Shown here: piece by piece, positions 21,802 through 33,165 of the stretch
Numbering within the stretch: the first letter of the stretch is position 1
Layout: every line of letters starts with the position of its first letter
IMG/VR virus record: IMGVR_UViG_3300032287_002340
Coordinates: 1-41,260 of that record
Source of the DNA: a virus
Reading direction: 5' to 3' (one strand)
DNA: 41,260 nucleotides
Notes under the pieces: generated by a model
Database searches by the model: none
What the model was told of the DNA's origin: nothing
The model's input: only the letters and a program-made list of their open reading frames with translations
Made by a program: the position numbers and the translations under genes

Positions 21802-24800
21802 ATGCTGGAAATTAAATCATACGACGACTGGTCCGAAGACGAAGAAGAACTCGATGCGGATCAGGTAAATAACCTGAAGAAGTACACAGACTATGTTAGG
21901 TCTAGTTACTACAAAGCAGGACAACTCAATGATGAGACCGACTCCGAAATCCAAGCTGGTGTTGCGGATAGGCTGACTGAGGACGGTGTATTTTCAGACG
22001 AGACCACCGACGAAGAACGGCAAAGTGTCTTCTCAAGTATTGTAGGCCCAAAGCAAAACACGGATACTGATGCTCGTTTTGTCTTCGAGCACCTTCGCAC
22101 AGGCAGCGAAGATACCATCGACCCCAATGATACGAGGTCGCTCACTCTTTCCAAGTATCTCACACTAAGGCAAGCCGCGCCAGATCAAGCAGAGGAGCTT
22201 CGCCAATCTGTTGACGAAATCCTTTCTGACCGTACGCTGGTTAAACGCTCGAAGATCTCGGCGGTTGATCGCGGCGACTACAGCATGGTAGCTATTGACG
22301 AGGACGACGGAAGTCGTTCGTTATATACTGGATCAACAGCGAAACCAGACAGTGTACCAAATGAAGTTGATGCACTACTGACAGCGGGAGCTATCTCTTC
22401 TTCCGATCTTTACAAAGTAAATAGCGCGGTACAATCTCTGAACGGAGGACTGAGTAATGTTGCTGAAGCATCCCGTTACGAGATGTTCCGAAACACAGTC
22501 GGTAATATTGCCAAAAACGATAGCGATCTGAACTCACTTATTCAGAGTACGGCGGCTGGTAAAAAAGAGGAGAAGGTAGCGGAGCTACGCACAACTGGTG
22601 AAACTATTCTCGAAGGTACCAAGACGGCAATCGCATACCCGTTCGTAAAGTTAGGCGAACTTGTTTACGAAGGTGGTGCTGCCCTCATGGGCAAAGAGGA
22701 AGATAAACCTAAGTATGCTGAAGGCACAAAGGTTTCTGAAGTTCTGGCGAGCAATAAAGAGATCGCTAAAAAATTCTCCGCAGAGGAGATCGAGAAATTT
22801 AGTGATGCCCTCACTACCAAAGTAGCAGGTGCAGCTTACCGCGCCGATAAGCCGGAGACTGGTATCGCAACGGATTCAATGGGCAACACAATCATTGCTA
22901 CTCAACTTCTTGCAAACAAGCAGGAGTTTGAAAAGGCAGTGGCCGCAGCTCCGCTCAATGCGGACCAACAGAAGCAAGCACGTGTGGAGCGCGAAACACT
23001 ACTCACACAATCAGCTGGCGACCTCAAGAAAGTTATCCTTGATGAGGAACCTGATGCTGCTGGTGTGTATGCCAAAGCGAAAGCTGACGGTCTCACTGAT
23101 GCTCAGTTTGTTGAGCAGTGGGTTAGCGACCCGAAGAACTACGATGGTTTTAATACCAGACTTGAGCAGTTTGGTAAGAGTGCATGGAAGACCCTCGCCG
23201 AAATACCGTTGGGTGTCGCGGCACTGAGCGGCAACGAGTGGGCTGCTAAAGAGATGGGCAAGATGATCGACGACCAATCACGCAGACAGGAGTACTCCCG
23301 TCTGTTCGGTGATGAGTACGGTCTCGGATTCCAGATCATTAACACAATCCCGCAAGTAGCCACCGATATCGGTCTGACAATCGGCACCGCTGGTGGTTTT
23401 GCTGGCGCAAAAGCACTTGCCAAAACAGGAGCAGCTTCCGCTCGTTCCATGCTGCGTACCACATCCAAATTTGCTTTGTCGAATGTTGATGAAACAGCGA
23501 CCGCTGCATTCCGTGAAGCATCGACAGTCGGTGGTGAGGCCGCTTTGGGTAACGCTTTCCGCGAAGTTGGTCGTAGTCTAGCTACTAGCTTCGGTGAGAA
23601 CGCACCCGTATTCGCCACATCATTTGTTCGTTCGGCTGGCTCTACGTATGGTTCTATCTACAACCAGCTGCCAGATACAATGAGCCACGAAGAGAAGCAT
23701 AAGAATGCTCTCGGATACTCACTGGCTTCCGGTCTCTCTACTGCCGTTATCACCACAGGTATGAGTGCGTTGGGCAAGGGTGGTGTTGAAGACATCGCCA
23801 CCAAACGCATCAGAGCTATGCTCGGTGGTGAGACGGACGAAGCTGTCTTGGCTTCCGGAGGTCGCGTTGTGCCTGTCGATAAGATGAATTATCGTCAAGC
23901 TAAAGCTGTCTACGAAAACCTCAAGAACGAAAGTGTCGGTGTAACAGACGCCGCTTTCCAGAAGGCGATGCGCGGTGCGATCAGTAGCACGTATAAGAAC
24001 TGGGTTAAAACAACGATGGGTGGCACCTTGAACGAAGCCCTTGAAGAGTCTATCGATCAGTCTATCCAAATGAAACTTGAGGACGCCGCTCTCGATAAAG
24101 AGACACCGCTGTCCGAGAAGATCTCTCAAGTGTTTAATGCTGGACTAATTGGTGGTGCGTTGGGCGGTATCTCCGCCGGAGCTACACAGTTCGGTCCTGT
24201 TAAGAAGTCCGAACTCAGCATGGTCTATGAGGCCCGCGCTTCCGCTCTGGAAGGTGTTGCCAAAAAACTTCGCGAGACCAAGAGCGATGCCACCGCTACT
24301 TTTGTACAACGCCAGATCGATGATGCCAGAGCCCGTGCGAATGCGTCACTCCAAGCGGATATCCAAGCTGAGAAAGCAAAAGAGATGAGGGCCCAAACCG
24401 AGAAGATGGTGGACCCTAACGAAAAGCAACTGTCTAACGTCGAGGAAGAAGAGATGGAGATGACCATGCTCGGCGACCTCGTCGGTCAACGGGTATCCGC
24501 TGCTGGTGTTACTGGCATCCTTGAGACAGGTGATGACGGCATGATGCGCATCACAACTAAGAGTGGAGACATTCTTAATCTCGGCTCGAAATATGAAAAG
24601 GCTTCTGGTCGTGTCAGTGCTTATCCGAAGTTAATGACAACGGCTGTTGCTCAAGATGGTGTGCCAGCTGGAACTCCGTATATCACACGCGGTAAGAAAG
24701 ACAGCACACGTATCGCTATGCCAGCGGTTACGGAAACGAATAAGCCGGAGAACTTCTTGGGTGTCATCAAAGATGAGGAGGGCAATATCCAACAGCTTGT

Positions 24801-27800
24801 CGTAAAGGGTGCTCCACTCCTCGCGAACCAAGGAATCACAATGGATGTTAAGATCAGCAACGGGTATCAGATGAACAGTCTGGCTCGTTACTATAATGTT
24901 GATCTCAACTCACTTCAAGATCTCACTCCCCCGCCAGTTGAAGCGGCTGCGGAGGAAGAGGCAGAGACTGAAGAGACTGCCGCCGTTAGCACAACTGGCG
25001 TAGTGGTAGCGCCAGACATTGATGCTCAACTCTACAAATCATTTATGGCTGGTGATTCGTCTAAGGCCAGATTCAAACAGAAGGCGATGGCTCTTACCGC
25101 AGATGACTTGAACTCCATGTCTTCCGCAGCTACCTCTTTCTTTGACCGCATTACAGCGGACGATACAATCACGCCCGAAGAGAAGAAAGGGTATCTCCAA
25201 AAAGCTGAGGAGTTCAAAAACAGAATAGCTCTGGCCTCTAAGATCATTGCAGATAAAGCAGAGAAAGACGCAGTAGCCGAACAACCCGCACTCACAGACG
25301 AAGAAAAGAAACTGATCCAAGAGGAACTCGATGATGAACTCTCTTCTGGCGGGGAGGAAGGAGCAGCCCCAGCGAAACAAGTAAGCAAGAAATCTAGAAC
25401 TACCCCCGCAAAAGCCGCTGCCAAAGAACCTACTGCACCAAAACAAACAATCGAATCAGGGTTTGATTCAGATAACCTTGTTTTGGCAGAGAGCGATATC
25501 ATTAAGAAGCGTAAAGCTCTGGTTGGCTTGTTTAACAAACTCGGTAGTGCGCCTGTAGTTACTACAGATAGTGGCGATATGACCCTAGAGGCAGCGGATA
25601 AATATAGAAGCAGCCTACAGACAGGACTTGATCTAGCTGACAACGAGGACTCGGCACAAGAGTATGGTTCAAAGCTCTCCACACTCCTTAAGAACATTGC
25701 GTTGGGTAAGAAGAAACTTGCCTCCCGTACCGCTCGACTCAGACAGAAGATCGAAGAATCTCTTTCCCTTGATGTCGAAGCAGACAGCGAAGCTACTACT
25801 GAATCTCAGAAGGAGCTTGAGTTTATTCTGTCCTCAATAACTCCGGCACTGAAACAACCAGTCGAAGCTAAGGAGAAGAGGATCAAGCGTGAAGCCGGAG
25901 AGGACTGGAGCACAGAGGATAAACTGAATCTCTTCCGTAATGAAGCAGAAGAGAAAGCATTTAATCAACTTGTTGATAATGGTTTTGTGATCTCCAACCT
26001 CTATGATTGGGGTGCTTCAGTTGCTGGTAAAGTACAAGAAGCACTAGGTCTCGGCGATGTCCTATTGTTCACTAAGAAACGATTTGCTGATGATCCAACT
26101 AACCCTAACAAGTATCTTAAAGGGAAGCATATCTTGCTTCGTCGAAAAGTTCTTGAGCGTTTCCCGCTTGTTAAAGTTAATACGAAAAGCACACCCGCTA
26201 AGACGAAGAAGAACTACACGAACTCAGAGACAGGGGAGTACAAAGCACTCGACATTCCTGTATTCCGTGACGAGAACTTGGATATCATTAGTGGTGGGTT
26301 TACAAACGATGTGCATGTTACGAGAGCACAGATCGACCAGAACATCGAGACCTTCATCCCAAAAGATCTCATCGATAAACATGATGACCCAAGTGATACT
26401 TTCAGGATTAATCAATCTATTGATTTTGACCGCGCCACTGGTAGGGTTATGTCGGTCATCGATCCTGTAACGTTGGAGCCGATCCGCTTCTCTGGTCAAA
26501 GTTACCATACGACTATGGCTAACTACGCACCGCTTCGCGGTAAACAGATGATGTCTTTAGTTAGTGCGATTATACCGCCGACAGCCTCTCGTCTGGTTAA
26601 TGCTGGCCCCACACCAGCAGGTAGACAATCTATCGAAGGTCGTGGACTTCCAGCTAAAGAATATATTAATGACTTCCAAGCATTCTTAGGTGGTCAATAT
26701 GTAGACGAGGAAGGTAACGTCGTTAAGAATAAAGGTAGGGGGTACTCACTCCTTAAAAGTTCCTTTGGGTTGGACGACAATTCAATCGCAGATCTATCTT
26801 CATACGCTCTTGCTGACTATGCTGTCCAAGTGTATGAGTTTGCAATTGGAACTGAACTAAAAAGAAGTCTAGTTAATGCGTTGCAGTTCGACGGCAATGC
26901 TGCGCTTGTAAAGAAACTAGAGAAGGCAGCGAAAGTTGAAGGCATTGTTCCGCCCGTTGTTGTACCCAAAGAACGAATCGAGTATATTAGAAATAGACTT
27001 AGCACAGATAAGCTGTTTGAGTTAGCTGGTGTTACCGTTAAAACGCTACGGGATATTAATCCTGTTAAAGTTGTATCAAATTTCTTCTATACAAAAAGCA
27101 CCTCATCAATCGCCTCAGTTATTCTTGAGTTGTACCCGCAGTTTTCTGGTGGATCACCACAGGCAGTAATTGCTAAGTATGCTGAAGCACTCTTCAATAA
27201 AGTAAACGACCCGAAAGGAGATCTCTATACTGGCGTCAAGAAAGCCCAAACTATTTTGGGTTATTACGGTCGTCTGTATCAGAAGCAGGAGATGAAAGCG
27301 GGTATTCGTAAAGAACAATATACCCCACTTGGTCCAGAGAGTACCGAAGCATTAGACAGATTGGTCTATACTGGCAAGCTAGATAATACTTCGCTTGATC
27401 CTTTATTCATGTCCAGTCGCGAGATGTATGATGACAGTACTGACGCTGCTATTGCATACGGCGACACCTTGCGCAATGAACTAATTAGTGCTGTCAACAA
27501 TACACCAGAGCTTCAGTCGGAGCTGCAAGATATTGTATCTCTATTCGACGAGGGGCTATCACAACGACAAGGTGCTAACCTTATTGATGCACTTAATAAT
27601 GTAATCACTAATCTAGGTGGCGACAACAGAAACGTTGCCCTCAGTATTGTGCAGCGCCTACGTAGGGGCGAGTTGGAGTCTGGCTTGAAAGCTGCTGGTA
27701 TCATGTCTGAGTTGGGTTGGTTGCCTCCTGTTGCAAACTTCACTGCGGTGCCGCCTACTGTAGAATCGCCAGCCGAACTTGAGTCACCGACAGCATCTCG

Positions 27801-30800
27801 TGAACGCCTTGCTGAAATTATTCAGTCCGCAAAAGATTCTTCTTATCGCGCCGGAGGAAAGACAACGCCACAAGAAGAAGCACAATACCGCCGTGCGATT
27901 GCACAAGCGGTTGAGCTAGTTCAACCAGAAGTACTCGCAGCTTCGGCTCGTGCCGAAGAGTTGCAACGCAAGGCCGAACTCCGTTCGCGCTACGCTAATT
28001 CCCTTGATTCTATAATCAATATATTCACTAGCCAAAAAGGTGCAGATAAGTTTAACGCTGTTGTAACCAAACTAAACAGCGACATAAAGAACTCACAGAG
28101 TAGACTTGAAGCGATCGACGGAGAGCTGGAAGATATTGGTGCCGACCTCGAAGAAGCAACGGCTGCCGTAGCTACGGCAGAAAGCCGCATCCAAAAGTCT
28201 CTGAAGAAAAAGAAAACAGAATCTGTTGATCCTGTTTCGGCTCGCGACATGGCAGTAAGCAATCTTAAATACTCCCAACGCGGAGAGGCTAAACTCCGCA
28301 GAGAGCAAGACGTACTCACCAAGTTCATCGAACGAATCTCTCCCATAGCTAATGCTTTGGATTCTCCAGCCAAACTTGATTCGGTCTTCAAGGCAATCAA
28401 TGATGCACGTAATAAAGCTAATCAAGAAGCTACGCACTACACTAAAGCGTCTCGACAGTCTTTGCTGAAGGCGAAGAATATTGCAAGATATACCGCTGCC
28501 GTGCCGACGTATACGACACTTACCAGAAGAGCGGCTGGTGCTGTAGATACTCAAGCATCAAGGGCTATCATCGATGCCAGAAAGTTGAAGATGGCAGCAG
28601 ACACTGAGAGAGCTAGGGCAGCAGCAATGCGTCTGTACGAAAATAAATCTTCGTTGTACAAAGCAGCCAACGATGTTAACAGCGAAGCGCAAGAACGCGC
28701 AGCTCGCCAGCAGAACGCTGAAGACATGCTCCGCTACGGTCTCTACTCGAACGACCCTGAGAGCGTACTTGACGCACTCAAGATCATCAGTAAGAGCAAC
28801 GTGGAATCACATCGTGAAGTTGCGAAACTTCTGCTGCTTGCTCCTGACTTTGTGCGGAGCGTAGGATTCCAAGTGGTTGATCTCCGCGCTGATTGGGCTG
28901 GCATCTACGACTCCGGCACAAACACCGTGCTCGTCAACCTTGCCGGACATAACGGCAGGGGTCTCGCCGATGTGTTGCTGCATGAGTATCTACACGCAGC
29001 GACTGTTACATACTTCAACAATCCTCGTAACGCGGAACAACGTGCCGCTGTCGCACGCATCAACCAACTCCGTGAGTTGGCTACTGTTCAAGCTACTAAG
29101 AGCGGCATGATGCGCTATGCCCACGTCCGTCGTGGTCTGTCTAACAACGCAGAGTTCCTTACCTACACCCTCACGGCCCCTGAATTCCAAGCATCCCTTG
29201 CGACGTTCACACCTGTCGGTCAGCGTTCGCTACTCAGCCGATTGGTTGATGCGATCCTGTCGTTCTTCGGTAAGCAAAACACGCTACTCAATAAGTCTGT
29301 TAAGGAGTTGCTCGACTTCTCCGAGATGGCTCTCGCCAACTTCCACACCTTCAACATTAGTTCTGCTCGGGATCTCGATGCGCTAAGTGAAGCAGCACAG
29401 GATATCAAAGCGGATATCGAAGATAAAGAATACTTCGATAGACTGATCCAAGACATCAACAATGATAGACCGCAAGACTTCTATCGCAGTGAGTCGGAGA
29501 CCAACAAACCATTTGATGCGCTCGAAGAAGTTCGCCGCATCATGCCAGCTGGTATGTCGATTGATATCGACGACACAATGGTCGGTGCGATGGGGGCACG
29601 CCGCAGCAAGCCGAATACTATTATTGTTAACAGCAAACTCATTAATGATCTCGGAGCTGGTCTCTCCCCATCAAACGCGAGGGCCGCTGTTCGTACCGCA
29701 GTTGATGAGGAACTCGCACACCTTGCTTCATACAGTGTGTTTACTGAAGAGGACTTTACAAACATCGCTGACCAAATGGGTGAGCGTATGCGTAACCTCG
29801 TGGCTGACATGCTATACTCGAACACGGAACCAGACTTCGAGACACGGCAAGCACTCATTGCTGCCGACCGCGAGTCCGGTGCCCTGCGCGATTCAGACCT
29901 AGCCGCTGAGTTGGTCCGCTCCGAGATGACACGCATGGCTGTGGGCCGTACTCGTGAAGAACATATCGCGTTCCTGTACACTAGCCCTTCGCTAATGGAC
30001 AAGTTCCTTGAAGCAGTAAGGGCATTCATTCAAACGCTGAAGGAACGCTTTACTGCCAGCCCAACTACTAGCACCGCTGCAAAGATCTCGCAAGCATCCC
30101 GCATGTTCCGCTCACTGCGTAACGGCGGTATCTTGCCGGAGCCGCAGCCAGCTACAGAGGGTGAGATGGGTGACAGCGTTGCGTTCTTCAATGTGCTCGA
30201 TGGCAACGTTGAAGAAGGACAGGAAGACCGTACCCGATTCATGCTTCCGGTTGCAGGAACCAACAAAGGCAAGGTCGATTCCTTCTGGCAAGCTGCTCAG
30301 AGAAAGATGTACGATCTCCCAATTGAACTTCGTAAGTTTGTCGATAAGCGCGACGGCACTATCTCCGAGATTGAATACACTCTCGAAGACTTCAAGAAGA
30401 CGTTCCCTAGACTCAGAGATCAAGCGGTTAACTCCGGCATCCCTATTGAAGACATCGGTAAGCTGTTAGGTACTACTGCTCCGGCTGTACAAGGCGAGGC
30501 ACGCAAAGAAATCCAACGCAAGGTTCGTGAGTTCAAGAAAGAGAACGCTGACAAGGAAAACCTTCAGCGTCTCGCCGAGGATTACGAGGCAGAGATCAGC
30601 CAGCCAGAAGCTGATAAGTTCTATGCTGAGTTCCGTAAAGATCAGAAGGCTCTTGAGGATAGCCTCAGAGCTAAAGGGTTTACACAGCTAGTCGATTATC
30701 TCGTAGAGTTCAGACAGCAGATCAACAAGTACAAAGCGGTTATCAACTTCGACAGCACCAACGATGTGTACCTTACCCGCACATTCAAGTTCTTCCACTC

Positions 30801-33165
30801 CGAGGGGTGGGCCCTCGCCGCTAAAGCTGGCGGTGTGCTTGAGGTTGACGGCAAGGTACTTGACTTCAACAAGCTGCGCGTTGCCGCTGCCAAACACTTT
30901 GAGTGGGAGGTGGAGAACGACGCTAAAGAAGCAGGTCAGACTCTTACTCAGGAACAAAAGGAACGCAAGACTATCGAGGCACTAGACAAGTATCTCCTCA
31001 ACCTTGAGAAGGAAGCTGAGGAATCCAAGCAACTCGGTGCAATGAATACGATCAAGCGTGACGTTAATCGTTTGCTCCGCAAAAAGGATTTCGATGAGCC
31101 ACTTCGACTCCTGCTGGGCGAGGTGACTGATCCGTTTGAGAACGCTGTCCGCACTATCTTCAATGTCGGTAGGCTCGCTGCAAACGATAGGTTCCTGCGC
31201 AACTTTGCACAGACTGCAATAGATAGCAAACTCGCAAATCGTGAGGGCGGTAAAGACATGGAGCTGTTGTTCCACCCAAGTCAAAACGCTGAGTTGGGCG
31301 ACCTTGCTGGTCTGTATGTCCGCAAAGATATTGCAGCTGCTATCCGTCAAGAACTCGGACCGAAAGGTAGGGACCAAGAGACTCGCTCGATGGGTGTTAT
31401 CAACGGCTTCGGTCGTGTGATGTCGAAGTTCTCAGGTCTTACGATTACTACACAGACACTCGGCTCGGTTGGTTTCTACCCCCGTAACATCTTGGGTGGT
31501 ATCGCACTGACAACAGCACAAGGTATCGTCAATCCGATCTACGCCAAAGAGTCTTTCCGACTTGCCGTTATGTCGAGCCTCCCACTTGACGCAGCTAAAG
31601 CTGACTCCAAAGAAACGCGAGACACAATCCGTAGGCTTACCGAACTCCAGATCTTGGGCGATGAAACCCGTGGTCGTATTGCAATGGACATGCTTCGTGG
31701 TTTTGCCGCTACGACAGACGAGCAACTCGAAGAGCTAGTCAACGACATTGTCGATGCGCAAACGTCCGGTAAAGTTGACAAGATCCTAACCAAGTACAAG
31801 ATTAAACAAGTAGGCCAATCAACCGTTGACTTCCTCGCCGGACTTAACAACATCATCGACAGTGCATTTAAGTTGAACGCATATGCGTACGAACTGAACG
31901 TACTTAAAGATGCTTACGGCAACACTGAACCGCTTGCCAAGTTGGAAGCTGAAGCGGCACGTAAAGTGAAGCTGACATTCCCGACACACTCGCAGCAGAT
32001 CAGCTTTGCCAAGTCGTTCAACAGATCGCCGTACGCTATGCTCGTGCTTCCGTTCGTTCGATGGAAGACGGAGGTGTTGCGAACCATACTTAACACAGTA
32101 CCGCTTGCAATGCAGGAGATCAACTCCGGCAACGAGACTATCAAAGCTCGCGGCATCAAGCGTATGGTCGGCTTTACTAGCACCATGCTAGGCGGCGGCG
32201 TGCTCTTCGGGGGTATGTTCGCCACCTTGTTTAGCTTCCTCACATCCGATGATGAGGAAGAAAAGGGTTCCGGACGTAAGCTGACCGACGATGAACTCGA
32301 TGCGATCCGCGATGGCTTGCCGAGCTGGCAGCATAACCACGGTATCTTCGCCCGACTTGTTGGCAAAGACGGGGTGCAGGTAATCGACATGTCGAACATC
32401 CTACCGTACAGTCAAGTGACAGACATCGCCAAACTTGCAATGCGCGGCAATATCAAAGGCATGGCTGACTACATAACCGGAGAACTGATCGGCACACAGA
32501 TTGCAGCTAACGCGCTACTTGAAGTGTCCAATAACAGAACCGATTTCGATCAACCGATTTGGTTGTCTTCGGACAATGCGGTGGTATCGTTTGGTAAGAT
32601 GATCGGACATGTCATCAAGGGTACCTTGCTTCCGTCTGCTGCCAAGAAAACTATTGAGGTACTTAGATTCGGACAGCAAGACAAGACGGAACTTATTGTC
32701 GGCGAACTCACAGGTGCTCGCCCGATGATCCATAAGATTCCTGACATTGAGTATCGAGCCATGAGTAAGATCAAGAAGTCTATGGATGAAACAGTTTCTC
32801 TGTTGTATCCGCTGTCTTCCGGCAAGGCATTCGATCCGAACGATGTCGAAGGTGTTATTGATAAACATCAAGCTGCATCCAACATTAACCAGAAGAGACT
32901 ATTTGATTTCATGACCAGCATGAAAACGATTGGCTCTACTGACGAGTCGCTTATGCGTACCGCTGCACAGATCAAGATCAGTAAGCAGCGCATGGGCAAC
33001 GCGATGAACGGATTGAATAGTCCGTGGGCACCGAACGATCAATGGTTCCAGAAGATGTACCAGAATAAGATCCGAGTTGGTGAACAGAACCCCGACGAAA
33101 TTGCAAGCAAGATCGCCGAGGTTGTGTCACGTAAATCAGATCAGTACAATTCAGCTATTGAATAA
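21802..33165 (+). CDS. Giant multidomain ejection / polyvalent protein (3787 aa)
   Basis: One uninterrupted frame of 11.4 kb. Residues about 1-230 are acidic; 230-870 are Ala/Gly-rich helical with mildly hydrophobic stretches (DIGLTIGTAGGFAGAKALAK near 515). Acidic/Pro linkers lie near 1040-1065 and 1173-1213. A long coiled coil is near 2100-2140. A zinc-peptidase domain has H2394-E-Y-L-H2398 with a downstream Glu in NAEFLTY (about 2450). A second, similar domain near 2570-2770 has EELAH (2636-2640). The C-terminal third is helical, with a membrane-type segment (LGGGVLFGGMFATLFSFLT, about 3460-3478) before a charged SDDEEEK. Giant injected phage proteins of this kind are described as polyvalent proteins or T7 gp16-like ejection proteins. 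A role in DNA delivery, with the peptidase cleaving cell wall or host protein, is inference. Confidence 0.85.
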   Translation: MLEIKSYDDWSEDEEELDADQVNNLKKYTDYVRSSYYKAGQLNDETDSEIQAGVADRLTEDGVFSDETTDEERQSVFSSIVGPKQNTDTDARFVFEHLRTGSEDTIDPNDTRSLTLSKYLTLRQAAPDQAEELRQSVDEILSDRTLVKRSKISAVDRGDYSMVAIDEDDGSRSLYTGSTAKPDSVPNEVDALLTAGAISSSDLYKVNSAVQSLNGGLSNVAEASRYEMFRNTVGNIAKNDSDLNSLIQSTAAGKKEEKVAELRTTGETILEGTKTAIAYPFVKLGELVYEGGAALMGKEEDKPKYAEGTKVSEVLASNKEIAKKFSAEEIEKFSDALTTKVAGAAYRADKPETGIATDSMGNTIIATQLLANKQEFEKAVAAAPLNADQQKQARVERETLLTQSAGDLKKVILDEEPDAAGVYAKAKADGLTDAQFVEQWVSDPKNYDGFNTRLEQFGKSAWKTLAEIPLGVAALSGNEWAAKEMGKMIDDQSRRQEYSRLFGDEYGLGFQIINTIPQVATDIGLTIGTAGGFAGAKALAKTGAASARSMLRTTSKFALSNVDETATAAFREASTVGGEAALGNAFREVGRSLATSFGENAPVFATSFVRSAGSTYGSIYNQLPDTMSHEEKHKNALGYSLASGLSTAVITTGMSALGKGGVEDIATKRIRAMLGGETDEAVLASGGRVVPVDKMNYRQAKAVYENLKNESVGVTDAAFQKAMRGAISSTYKNWVKTTMGGTLNEALEESIDQSIQMKLEDAALDKETPLSEKISQVFNAGLIGGALGGISAGATQFGPVKKSELSMVYEARASALEGVAKKLRETKSDATATFVQRQIDDARARANASLQADIQAEKAKEMRAQTEKMVDPNEKQLSNVEEEEMEMTMLGDLVGQRVSAAGVTGILETGDDGMMRITTKSGDILNLGSKYEKASGRVSAYPKLMTTAVAQDGVPAGTPYITRGKKDSTRIAMPAVTETNKPENFLGVIKDEEGNIQQLVVKGAPLLANQGITMDVKISNGYQMNSLARYYNVDLNSLQDLTPPPVEAAAEEEAETEETAAVSTTGVVVAPDIDAQLYKSFMAGDSSKARFKQKAMALTADDLNSMSSAATSFFDRITADDTITPEEKKGYLQKAEEFKNRIALASKIIADKAEKDAVAEQPALTDEEKKLIQEELDDELSSGGEEGAAPAKQVSKKSRTTPAKAAAKEPTAPKQTIESGFDSDNLVLAESDIIKKRKALVGLFNKLGSAPVVTTDSGDMTLEAADKYRSSLQTGLDLADNEDSAQEYGSKLSTLLKNIALGKKKLASRTARLRQKIEESLSLDVEADSEATTESQKELEFILSSITPALKQPVEAKEKRIKREAGEDWSTEDKLNLFRNEAEEKAFNQLVDNGFVISNLYDWGASVAGKVQEALGLGDVLLFTKKRFADDPTNPNKYLKGKHILLRRKVLERFPLVKVNTKSTPAKTKKNYTNSETGEYKALDIPVFRDENLDIISGGFTNDVHVTRAQIDQNIETFIPKDLIDKHDDPSDTFRINQSIDFDRATGRVMSVIDPVTLEPIRFSGQSYHTTMANYAPLRGKQMMSLVSAIIPPTASRLVNAGPTPAGRQSIEGRGLPAKEYINDFQAFLGGQYVDEEGNVVKNKGRGYSLLKSSFGLDDNSIADLSSYALADYAVQVYEFAIGTELKRSLVNALQFDGNAALVKKLEKAAKVEGIVPPVVVPKERIEYIRNRLSTDKLFELAGVTVKTLRDINPVKVVSNFFYTKSTSSIASVILELYPQFSGGSPQAVIAKYAEALFNKVNDPKGDLYTGVKKAQTILGYYGRLYQKQEMKAGIRKEQYTPLGPESTEALDRLVYTGKLDNTSLDPLFMSSREMYDDSTDAAIAYGDTLRNELISAVNNTPELQSELQDIVSLFDEGLSQRQGANLIDALNNVITNLGGDNRNVALSIVQRLRRGELESGLKAAGIMSELGWLPPVANFTAVPPTVESPAELESPTASRERLAEIIQSAKDSSYRAGGKTTPQEEAQYRRAIAQAVELVQPEVLAASARAEELQRKAELRSRYANSLDSIINIFTSQKGADKFNAVVTKLNSDIKNSQSRLEAIDGELEDIGADLEEATAAVATAESRIQKSLKKKKTESVDPVSARDMAVSNLKYSQRGEAKLRREQDVLTKFIERISPIANALDSPAKLDSVFKAINDARNKANQEATHYTKASRQSLLKAKNIARYTAAVPTYTTLTRRAAGAVDTQASRAIIDARKLKMAADTERARAAAMRLYENKSSLYKAANDVNSEAQERAARQQNAEDMLRYGLYSNDPESVLDALKIISKSNVESHREVAKLLLLAPDFVRSVGFQVVDLRADWAGIYDSGTNTVLVNLAGHNGRGLADVLLHEYLHAATVTYFNNPRNAEQRAAVARINQLRELATVQATKSGMMRYAHVRRGLSNNAEFLTYTLTAPEFQASLATFTPVGQRSLLSRLVDAILSFFGKQNTLLNKSVKELLDFSEMALANFHTFNISSARDLDALSEAAQDIKADIEDKEYFDRLIQDINNDRPQDFYRSESETNKPFDALEEVRRIMPAGMSIDIDDTMVGAMGARRSKPNTIIVNSKLINDLGAGLSPSNARAAVRTAVDEELAHLASYSVFTEEDFTNIADQMGERMRNLVADMLYSNTEPDFETRQALIAADRESGALRDSDLAAELVRSEMTRMAVGRTREEHIAFLYTSPSLMDKFLEAVRAFIQTLKERFTASPTTSTAAKISQASRMFRSLRNGGILPEPQPATEGEMGDSVAFFNVLDGNVEEGQEDRTRFMLPVAGTNKGKVDSFWQAAQRKMYDLPIELRKFVDKRDGTISEIEYTLEDFKKTFPRLRDQAVNSGIPIEDIGKLLGTTAPAVQGEARKEIQRKVREFKKENADKENLQRLAEDYEAEISQPEADKFYAEFRKDQKALEDSLRAKGFTQLVDYLVEFRQQINKYKAVINFDSTNDVYLTRTFKFFHSEGWALAAKAGGVLEVDGKVLDFNKLRVAAAKHFEWEVENDAKEAGQTLTQEQKERKTIEALDKYLLNLEKEAEESKQLGAMNTIKRDVNRLLRKKDFDEPLRLLLGEVTDPFENAVRTIFNVGRLAANDRFLRNFAQTAIDSKLANREGGKDMELLFHPSQNAELGDLAGLYVRKDIAAAIRQELGPKGRDQETRSMGVINGFGRVMSKFSGLTITTQTLGSVGFYPRNILGGIALTTAQGIVNPIYAKESFRLAVMSSLPLDAAKADSKETRDTIRRLTELQILGDETRGRIAMDMLRGFAATTDEQLEELVNDIVDAQTSGKVDKILTKYKIKQVGQSTVDFLAGLNNIIDSAFKLNAYAYELNVLKDAYGNTEPLAKLEAEAARKVKLTFPTHSQQISFAKSFNRSPYAMLVLPFVRWKTEVLRTILNTVPLAMQEINSGNETIKARGIKRMVGFTSTMLGGGVLFGGMFATLFSFLTSDDEEEKGSGRKLTDDELDAIRDGLPSWQHNHGIFARLVGKDGVQVIDMSNILPYSQVTDIAKLAMRGNIKGMADYITGELIGTQIAANALLEVSNNRTDFDQPIWLSSDNAVVSFGKMIGHVIKGTLLPSAAKKTIEVLRFGQQDKTELIVGELTGARPMIHKIPDIEYRAMSKIKKSMDETVSLLYPLSSGKAFDPNDVEGVIDKHQAASNINQKRLFDFMTSMKTIGSTDESLMRTAAQIKISKQRMGNAMNGLNSPWAPNDQWFQKMYQNKIRVGEQNPDEIASKIAEVVSRKSDQYNSAIE

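Noticed and set aside
25032-25697. Long minus-strand frame (221 residues) inside the giant gene
   Set aside because: It mirrors the codon pattern of the acidic/Ser-rich coding strand, has Ser-rich low-complexity composition, and no start signal or neighbours.
21802-33165. Possible N4-type virion RNA polymerase
   Set aside because: Length fits, but no T7-like RNA polymerase motifs (catalytic Asp motif, K-x-x-x-M-x-x-x-Y-G, H-D) could be found; zincin motifs and ejection-like C terminus fit better.
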